DNA of 60,298 bases, taken from Pontibacillus salipaludis (GTDB lineage Bacteria; Bacillota; Bacilli; Bacillales; BH030062). The stretch lies in the NCBI RefSeq assembly GCF_014642405.1, contig NZ_BMIN01000023.1:1-60298 (forward strand), read 5' to 3'. Each line of letters starts with the position of its first letter. The stretch's first letter is position 1. Below, piece after piece: positions 54,565 through 60,298 of the stretch. A program made the translations under genes and the position numbers. The notes beneath the pieces were generated by a model. That model did not search any database. It saw only the letters and a program-made list of their open reading frames with translations, and had not been told where the DNA came from.

Positions 54565-57000
54565 TTACGATTGTGTCGAAACAGTAAATTCACCGTTCTG
54601 ATCGACATCGATAACAACATTCTGTCCCGTCGCAATGTTCTCTCTTAATAGCTCTTCTGATAGAAGATCTTCTACGTTCTTCTGAAGAGAGCGACGTAAT
54701 GGACGAGCACCATATTCAGGGTCGAATCCTTCATCCGCAATCTTATCAAGAGCCTTATCTGTAAGGGTAAAGTCAACTTCTAATTCAGTAAGACGTTTCT
54801 GTAACTGATCCACCATTAAAGTGACAATTTCCTTCATGTGTTTCTTCTCGAGAGAATGGAAGACAATGATTTCATCTATACGGTTCAAGAACTCAGGTCT
54901 GAAAGCACGTTTCATTTCTTCCATCACTTTGGATTTCATATCTTTATAATCCTGACTTGCATCTCCCATTGTAAAGCCAGCATATTTATTCGTCTTCAGT
55001 TCAGTGGCCCCAACGTTTGAAGTCATAATGATAACTGTATTACGGAAGTCTACTGTGCGGCCTTTAGAGTCCGTTAACCGCCCGTCTTCAAGAACTTGTA
55101 GAAGAGTGTTGAAGACATCTGGGTGAGCTTTTTCAATCTCATCTAACAGAATAACAGAATAAGGCTTTTGGCGAACTTTTTCTGTTAATTGTCCTCCCTC
55201 TTCGTACCCAACATATCCAGGAGGTGAACCAACTAGACGGGAAGTGGAGTGTTTCTCCATATATTCAGACATATCGATCCGAATCATAGCATCTTCTTCA
55301 CCAAACATAGATTCAGCTACTGCTCGAGCTAGTTCTGTTTTACCAACACCCGTTGGCCCTAAGAAGATAAATGAACCAATTGGACGTTTTGGATCTTTCA
55401 ATCCTGCGCGAGCACGTCGAATGGCTTTTGAAATAGATTTCACAGCTTCTGACTGTCCAATAACACGGTTATGCAAGACATCTTCCATGTTTAGAAGACG
55501 CTCACTCTCGTCTTTAGCAAGCTTAGAAACAGGGACTCCGGTCCAAATAGATACCACAGAGGCAATATCCTCTACTGTTACTTCAGAGTTTTCTTGTCCT
55601 TGTTTTTCTTTCCACTCATCCTTCGTCTTATCTAATTCTTCTCGCAATTTCTGTTCATTATCTCGTAATGAAGCGGCTTTCTCGAACTCTTGACTTTGTA
55701 CAGCTGCGTCTTTTTCTTTGCGAACTTCTTCTAATTTTTGTTCAAGTTCTTTCAGGTTTGGTGGAGCTGTATAAGAACGTAAACGTACTTTCGAAGCTGC
55801 TTCATCAATAAGGTCAATCGCTTTATCAGGTAAGAAACGATCTTGAATATAACGATCAGAAAACTTAACAGCTGCTTTAATCGCTTCGTCAGTGATGGTC
55901 ACACGGTGGTGAGCTTCATAGCGATCACGAAGTCCTTCAAGGATTTGCTCAGATTCTTCTAAATTCGGTTCATCTACTTGAATTGGTTGGAAACGACGCT
56001 CTAGCGCAGCATCTTTTTCAATATACTTACGATACTCTTCTAAAGTTGTGGCACCGATACACTGCAAGTCACCTCGAGCTAGAGATGGTTTCAAGATATT
56101 AGACGCGTCGATCGCACCTTCTGCACCACCAGCTCCAATTAGTGTATGAAGTTCATCAATAAACAGAATAATATTGCCTGCTTGGCGAATCTCTTCCATC
56201 ACTTTCTTCAGACGATCTTCAAATTCACCACGGTATTTTGTTCCTGCTACTACCGTACCCATATCGAGTGTCATAACTCGCTTATCACGTAAGATTTCCG
56301 GAACCTCATTGTTGATGATTTGCTGTGCTAATCCCTCTGCAATCGCAGTTTTACCTACACCTGGTTCACCAATAAGAACGGGGTTATTTTTTGTGCGTCG
56401 GCTCAGTACTTGAATGACACGCTCAATTTCCTTACCACGACCAATTACCGGATCAATATTTCCTTCTTTCGCCACGGTTGTTAAGTCGCGTGCAAGTGAA
56501 TCAAGGGTTGGGGTATTAGCGCTAGCAGACTGGCGGCTACCACCTTGACCATTAGAAGTAGATTCATTGCTTCCAAGCAACTGCAGAACTTGCTGGCGTG
56601 CTTTGTTAAGACTAACGCCCAAGTTGTTTAGTACACGTGCAGCAACGCCTTCTCCTTCTCTAATGAGACCAAGTAGAATATGTTCAGTACCTACATATGA
56701 ATGACCTAACTTTCTTGCTTCATCCATTGATAATTCGATAACCTTTTTAGCACGAGGAGTATAGTGAATCGTTTGTGATACCTTATCTCCTGTTCCAATT
56801 AACTGTTCCACTTCTTCTTGGATTTTATCGGCTGCAAGACCTAAAGCGCCTAGTGCTTTAGCCGCAATTCCTTCTCCTTCTCGAACTAAACCAAGTAGAA
56901 TATGTTCTGTTCCAATATTATTATGACCAAGTCGTACGGCTTCTTCTTGAGCTAATGCTAATACTTTCTGTGCTCTTTCAGTAAAACGCCCAAACATCAT
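54565..57000 (-). CDS. clpC: ATP-dependent protease ATPase subunit ClpC
   Basis: Hsp100 unfoldase working with ClpP and McsB/MecA adaptors. The 811 residues show two N-domain repeats (1-75, 76-145), AAA module 1 with GEPGVGKTA (211-219), a middle coiled domain near 410-475 and AAA module 2 with GPTGVGKTE. The linker [12 protein letters not shown] is low-complexity. Last gene of the CtsR-controlled operon, 22 bases after mcsB. Confidence 0.98.
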   Translation of the reverse strand: MMFGRFTERAQKVLALAQEEAVRLGHNNIGTEHILLGLVREGEGIAAKALGALGLAADKIQEEVEQLIGTGDKVSQTIHYTPRAKKVIELSMDEARKLGHSYVGTEHILLGLIREGEGVAARVLNNLGVSLNKARQQVLQLLGSNESTSNGQGGSRQSASANTPTLDSLARDLTTVAKEGNIDPVIGRGKEIERVIQVLSRRTKNNPVLIGEPGVGKTAIAEGLAQQIINNEVPEILRDKRVMTLDMGTVVAGTKYRGEFEDRLKKVMEEIRQAGNIILFIDELHTLIGAGGAEGAIDASNILKPSLARGDLQCIGATTLEEYRKYIEKDAALERRFQPIQVDEPNLEESEQILEGLRDRYEAHHRVTITDEAIKAAVKFSDRYIQDRFLPDKAIDLIDEAASKVRLRSYTAPPNLKELEQKLEEVRKEKDAAVQSQEFEKAASLRDNEQKLREELDKTKDEWKEKQGQENSEVTVEDIASVVSIWTGVPVSKLAKDESERLLNMEDVLHNRVIGQSEAVKSISKAIRRARAGLKDPKRPIGSFIFLGPTGVGKTELARAVAESMFGEEDAMIRIDMSEYMEKHSTSRLVGSPPGYVGYEEGGQLTEKVRQKPYSVILLDEIEKAHPDVFNTLLQVLEDGRLTDSKGRTVDFRNTVIIMTSNVGATELKTNKYAGFTMGDASQDYKDMKSKVMEEMKRAFRPEFLNRIDEIIVFHSLEKKHMKEIVTLMVDQLQKRLTELEVDFTLTDKALDKIADEGFDPEYGARPLRRSLQKNVEDLLSEELLRENIATGQNVVIDVDQNGEFTVSTQS

Positions 57001-57021
57001 CGGGCACCCCTCCTAGTCTAA

Positions 57022-58086
57022 TTATATTTCTAAGTTTAGTCTTTCCCGAATTAAGGCTGCTCTTCGAACATCCCTTTCATCAGGAGATAAATTTTGCTGT
57101 GCATACTGTTGTAAAAATCCAGGCTGAGTTAAGATCATCAATTCATTCAGGATGGTTTTTGATAGGCTATTAATATACCCTAGGTCTATTCCTAATCGCA
57201 CATCAGAGAGGCATTTAGCTGCTTCCTTAGACTCTATAATGCGACTATTAGCCAACACTCCATATGAACGAAAGATCTTATCTTCTAATTGTATGCCGTT
57301 TTGTTGAATAATTTGTTGGCGAGCATTTCTTTCTTGCTCAATTAATTGTTCAACAACACTTTTGAGATCGTCTACTATATCTCTCTCAGATTTACCTAAT
57401 GTAATTTGATTCGAGATTTGAAAGATGTTACCTATTGCTTCGCTACCTTCACCGTAAATTCCTCTAACTACTAAACCTAATTGATTGATAGCTGGGATTA
57501 ACCGACTCATTTGTTGAGTGATCGTTAACGCAGGTAGGTGCATCATAACGGAGGCTCTTAACCCTGTGCCTACATTTGTTGGGCAACTAGTTAGATAGCC
57601 ACGCTTTTCGTCAAATGCAAAGTTGATCTTTTCTTCTAGCCAGTCATCGAAATCAGATGCTTGCTCTAAAGCCTTCTCTAACTGAAATCCAGGAAAATAT
57701 AGCTGTACTCGGATATGATCTTCTTCATTAACCATGACAGATACTTGCTCATTTTGAGAAATTAATGCTGCCCCATGCTTAGCGTGGTCAGACAAGTGGG
57801 GACTAATTAAGTGTTTCTCCACCAACACTCTCTTCTCAGTAGGATTCAGTTTACTCATATGAATAAATTCAAAGTCTTTATATGGACCAAAAGAATAATC
57901 CTCATATTCCTCTTTAAAAAATTCAACCACTTGTTCTAATTCTTCCTGATCAGCAAGTATCGGAAATGGAATATGGTCGAAGTTTCTGGCTAATCGAATC
58001 CGACTACTCATTACGATATCACTATCAGGTCCTTCTTCTTTCAACCAAGGACTAATTGCTTCATTCATAAACTGCTCGAGGGACAT
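57022..58086 (-). CDS. mcsB: protein arginine kinase McsB
   Basis: McsB phosphorylates arginine residues, tagging proteins for ClpCP and inactivating CtsR. The 354-residue protein is a phosphagen-kinase fold with SSRIRLARN near 27-35, [14 protein letters not shown] and [20 protein letters not shown] in part, the ATP and guanidine-binding loops. The arginine-phosphate pocket follows. It overlaps mcsA by one base (TAATG). Confidence 0.97.
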   Translation of the reverse strand: MSLEQFMNEAISPWLKEEGPDSDIVMSSRIRLARNFDHIPFPILADQEELEQVVEFFKEEYEDYSFGPYKDFEFIHMSKLNPTEKRVLVEKHLISPHLSDHAKHGAALISQNEQVSVMVNEEDHIRVQLYFPGFQLEKALEQASDFDDWLEEKINFAFDEKRGYLTSCPTNVGTGLRASVMMHLPALTITQQMSRLIPAINQLGLVVRGIYGEGSEAIGNIFQISNQITLGKSERDIVDDLKSVVEQLIEQERNARQQIIQQNGIQLEDKIFRSYGVLANSRIIESKEAAKCLSDVRLGIDLGYINSLSKTILNELMILTQPGFLQQYAQQNLSPDERDVRRAALIRERLNLEI

Positions 58087-58640
58087 TACTGATCACCCTC
58101 CCTTTGTTCTGAATCCAACTGTCTTTCAAGGGTGCGAATTTGGTCTCGAACCTTAGCTGCTTCTTCAAATTCTTCTTGGTGAATTAAGGCTTGAAGTTCA
58201 GAACGCTTTTGTTCCATTTCTCTTTGTACATGCAATTGTCCGCCTTTTCGTTTTGGAACTTTGCCACTGTGAATGGTGTTACCACTATGAACCCTCCTAA
58301 ATATAGGGTTTAATCTCTCGTCAAAGGTCTTATAACAATTTGCACAACCAAACTTACCAACCCGCTTAAATTCATCGTAAGTCAAACCACAATGATCACA
58401 CTTTAATGTTTGAGGCTCTCTGTGTGAGGCTGAATGTGATTTTGAATCAGATAATTGAAAAGAATCAAAGTTAAATAATCCAGATAACAGGTTATGCAAA
58501 GAAAGTGAGTCTTGCTCTTGTGACATATAACCCTTGTCATAAGCACATTTCTCACAAACATAAACTTCTGTTTTATGTCCATTTACCACTTGAGTAAAAT
58601 GCAAAGATGCAGGACGCTCATGGCACTCTTGGCACTCCAT
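58086..58640 (-). CDS. mcsA: McsA, activator of the McsB kinase
   Basis: McsA is a zinc protein that activates McsB and links it to ClpC. The 184-residue sequence has four Cys pairs: C3/C6, C29/C32, C81/C84 and C99/C102, then a UVR-type helical domain near 143-178 ([21 protein letters not shown] in part). Follows ctsR by 16 bases with GGAGGGGACGG upstream. Confidence 0.97.
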   Translation of the reverse strand: MECQECHERPASLHFTQVVNGHKTEVYVCEKCAYDKGYMSQEQDSLSLHNLLSGLFNFDSFQLSDSKSHSASHREPQTLKCDHCGLTYDEFKRVGKFGCANCYKTFDERLNPIFRRVHSGNTIHSGKVPKRKGGQLHVQREMEQKRSELQALIHQEEFEEAAKVRDQIRTLERQLDSEQREGDQ

Positions 58641-58656
58641 TTTCCGTCCCCTCCTT

Positions 58657-59121
58657 TTAATCTTTGTACTTAACGATCGATATCATAGAAGATAGTATCC
58701 TTGATCTAAGTTCATCACGAAGAGTAATCGGAACGGCTAACACATCTTTTGAGATAGCACTCACCATCAGTCTAGCCTCTCGTTCAGAAATTAATTCCTC
58801 TTCTAACAAACGTTCTATAACATCAATGGCTCCTTGTTGAGTGACACGTGGTTGAATAAGTAAAATTAGTTCGTTTAGCAATTTCATTTTATCGTGGTGC
58901 TGTACACGACTTATTCGGATATAGCCGCCACCACCACGTTTACTCTCTACTATATAACCTTTTTCCACTGTAAAGCGTGTTTTAATCACGTAATTAATCT
59001 GCGAGGGAACACATTGAAATGATTCTGCTATTTCACTACGCTTAATCTCGATAACATTGTGATTACTACTCTCAATTATTTTTTTTAAATGTGCTTCAAT
59101 GATATCGGATATATTCCGCAT
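58657..59121 (-). CDS. ctsR: transcriptional repressor CtsR
   Basis: CtsR represses clp genes and its own operon at normal temperature. ATG 59121 gives MRNISDIIEAHLKKIIE; the frame upstream runs through the ribosome binding site AGGAGGGGGG. The winged helix-turn-helix includes KRSEIAESFQCVPSQINYVI and the glycine-rich wing and heat-sensor RGGGGYIRI. 154 residues. Its own promoter carries a CtsR box. Confidence 0.97.
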   Translation of the reverse strand: MRNISDIIEAHLKKIIESSNHNVIEIKRSEIAESFQCVPSQINYVIKTRFTVEKGYIVESKRGGGGYIRISRVQHHDKMKLLNELILLIQPRVTQQGAIDVIERLLEEELISEREARLMVSAISKDVLAVPITLRDELRSRILSSMISIVKYKD

Positions 59122-59145
59122 AGCCCCCCTCCTCAATAATCTTTT

Positions 59146-59168
59146 TTTGACTTTGACTATCTTTGACT
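59146..59168 (-). promoter_or_regulatory. CtsR operator
   Basis: The minus strand reads AGTCAAA-GAT-AGTCAAA followed directly by GTCAAA, matching the CtsR box (direct heptads GGTCAAA/AGTCAAA spaced three bases) with an extra partial heptad. It lies between the -10 box and the ctsR start. Confidence 0.92.
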
Positions 59169-59176
59169 ATACTTAC

Positions 59177-59204
59177 ATTATACAAATTTAAATGTAGTTT
59201 GCAA
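59177..59204 (-). promoter_or_regulatory. ctsR operon promoter (sigma-A)
   Basis: TTGCAA (59199-59204) and TATAAT (59177-59182), 16-base spacer, minus strand, immediately upstream of the CtsR operator so that bound CtsR would block initiation. Confidence 0.88.
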
Positions 59205-59277
59205 CTATAATGCACTATAAACATTCTTGCCAGTTCAAGACAACTTTATGACTAACAAACTTCTACATTTTCTGAGT

Positions 59278-59967
59278 TTACTTACGCTGGTATACACATT
59301 TCACATGTGGAACAGTAGATAGGCGATCAAAAAGCTCCATTTTGTTAAAATGAGCATTATGAGCGAGTTCAATTAGTATATTTCTTTGACCATTCATTTC
59401 ATTTTCAATTTGAATATGATTAATATCCAATCCAAAAGCTTCGAAAGCTTCCATCACCTTTGATATTTCTAACTCTTCAAACACCACGATCTGAATATGA
59501 TGTTTACTTTTCCGCTTAAAGATTCGTTCTGTATTATTAAGTACAATTAAACTGATTAATACTACGACAGTCGTGAGTATTGCAGGTCCATACATACCAG
59601 CTCCAATAACAAGCCCTAGCCCTGCAACTACCCATATAGATGCAGCAGTCGTTAAGCCTCGAATTGTCACACCATGGACCATGATTGTACCTGCACCAAG
59701 AAAGCCAATACCACTAATAACATATGAAGGAATACGAGCGGGATCAAAGCGAATTCCATCATGCTTATTTAAGTAAGGATCAAAGCCATATAAGGACAAC
59801 AACATCATCACGCATGCCCCAACACCTACTAGAATATGAGTCCGAAAGCCAGCCGAATGGTTTTTAATCTCTCTTTCAAACCCGATTAAACCACATAGTA
59901 CAACGGCGGTCACAAGTCGAACTGTCATCAACAATAAGTAATCGTTAAAGAAGGTCTCCATCGACAT
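59278..59967 (-). CDS. MgtC/SapB family membrane protein
   Basis: Homologue of the MgtC membrane domain, in some bacteria linked to magnesium limitation and F-ATPase modulation; the role in Bacilli is not defined. About 229 residues with four to five hydrophobic segments: GLIGFEREIKNHSAGFRTHILVGVGACVMM (in part), ISGIGFLGAGTIMVHG and RGLTTAASIWVVAGLG are the conserved blocks. A cytosolic ACT-like tail follows (150-229). I start at ATG 59967, five bases after GGAGGG. Lies between rrn and ctsR. Confidence 0.85.
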   Translation of the reverse strand: MSMETFFNDYLLLMTVRLVTAVVLCGLIGFEREIKNHSAGFRTHILVGVGACVMMLLSLYGFDPYLNKHDGIRFDPARIPSYVISGIGFLGAGTIMVHGVTIRGLTTAASIWVVAGLGLVIGAGMYGPAILTTVVVLISLIVLNNTERIFKRKSKHHIQIVVFEELEISKVMEAFEAFGLDINHIQIENEMNGQRNILIELAHNAHFNKMELFDRLSTVPHVKCVYQRK

Positions 59968-60004
59968 CAAATCCCTCCGATGTTCTTATAACTAATATAC
60001 GTAG

Positions 60005-60029
60005 ATATGCTTCTAGGTTATGATTAAAC
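60005..60029 (-). promoter_or_regulatory. possible sigma-B promoter of the MgtC-like gene
   Basis: GTTTAA (60024-60029) and GCATAT (60005-60010), 13 bases apart on the minus strand, partly fit sigma-B (GTTTAA, GGGTAT). The -10 is poor, so this is weak. From 60030 to 60135 I see no other feature. Confidence 0.25.
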
Positions 60030-60132
60030 CAGAGCTAAATTATATTAAGTCGAGAGGAGGATCTTTACCATTTACCCTTTTTCACACTAGGTTAATCTAA
60101 TATGAGGAGAGGAATTTAGTGCAAATCAAACA

Positions 60133-60165
60133 CAAAAAACCTCAAAGGATATAATCCTTTGAGGT
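60133..60165 (-). terminator. rrn operon terminator
   Basis: AACCTCAAAGGAT and ATCCTTTGAGGTT form a 13-base stem after the 5S rRNA and T6 follows on the minus strand. Confidence 0.93.
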
Positions 60166-60171
60166 TACGTT

Positions 60172-60288
60172 GCATGGCGGCGTCCTACTCTTGCGGGGGT
60201 GAAACCCCGACTACCATCGGCGCTGAAGAGCTTAACTTCTGTGTTCGGCATGGGAACAGGTGTGACCTCTTCGCCAAAACCGCCATAC
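60172..60288 (-). rRNA. rrf: 5S rRNA
   Basis: The reverse complement gives TATGGCGGTTTTGGCG, the conserved GAAGAGGTCACACCTGTTCCC, CCGAACACAGAAGTTAAGC and the closing GAGTAGGACGCCGCCATGC. Ends TATGGCGG and CCGCCATGC pair as helix I. It terminates an rrn operon that continues beyond the right edge. Confidence 0.97.
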
Positions 60289-60298
60289 TATTGTTTTT

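Noticed and set aside
55244-55693. 149-residue plus-strand open frame inside clpC
   Set aside because: Antisense to ClpC AAA module 2, without a ribosome binding site.
60119-60154. Eleven-codon plus-strand frame (GTG start after GGAGAGG) leading into the rrn terminator hairpin
   Set aside because: It looked like a leader peptide, but the hairpin has its T run on the minus strand and belongs to the 5S transcript; there is no downstream plus-strand gene.

Overview
The window reads as the origin-proximal informational cluster of a member of the Bacillaceae. Gene order from ctsR through the RNA polymerase, str, S10-spc-alpha and ecf genes to salA, gerD, kbaA and pdaB is essentially that of Bacillus subtilis. 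Sporulation genes (pdaB, gerD, kbaA, cwlD, sigH), a Cys T-box, a CtsR box and sigma-G/sigma-E type promoters all point to an endospore-forming Firmicute. Acidic residue use and a slightly divergent EF-Tu suggest a marine or halotolerant genus such as Halobacillus or Pontibacillus, but that is inference.

Layout, right to left, because nearly everything is on the minus strand: a 5S rRNA gene ends one rrn operon at 60172-60288. It is followed by an MgtC-like membrane protein, the ctsR-mcsA-mcsB-clpC stress operon, radA-disA-yacL, a fused ispD-ispF gene, gltX, and cysE-cysS-mrnC-rlmB-rae1 behind a Cys-type T-box. Next come sigH, rpmG, secE, nusG, rplKA, rplJL, an RsmC-like methylase, rpoB-rpoC, then ybxF-rpsL-rpsG-fusA-tuf. 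The long S10-spc-alpha operon runs from 25645 down to 10842, followed by ecfA1-ecfA2-ecfT-truA, rplM-rpsI, ybaK, cwlD, salA and kbaA. gerD and pdaB are the only plus-strand genes. A small unknown gene and a beta-phosphoglucomutase gene precede the next rrn operon, whose promoters, leader and first 80 bases of 16S rRNA (minus strand) begin the window.

The genes supply the cell's transcription and translation machinery, with regulation by leader RNAs (L10-type attenuator, putative L1, L13 and S10 leaders, an rpoB-leader attenuator, Cys T-box) and by CtsR. The sporulation genes act in cortex modification (cwlD, pdaB), germination (gerD) and phosphorelay entry (kbaA, sigH).

I do not see a convincing new multi-gene system. 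The strongest anomaly is rpoA: the reading frame lacks the first 48 codons of the alpha subunit, and a palindromic repeat-like sequence sits exactly where they should be. Because rpoA is essential, this is either an assembly or deletion artefact or evidence of a second copy elsewhere. Other points worth a look are the in-frame ispD-ispF fusion that retains an internal ribosome binding site, a perfect inverted repeat around the ybaK start codon, and several unannotated-looking leader structures.
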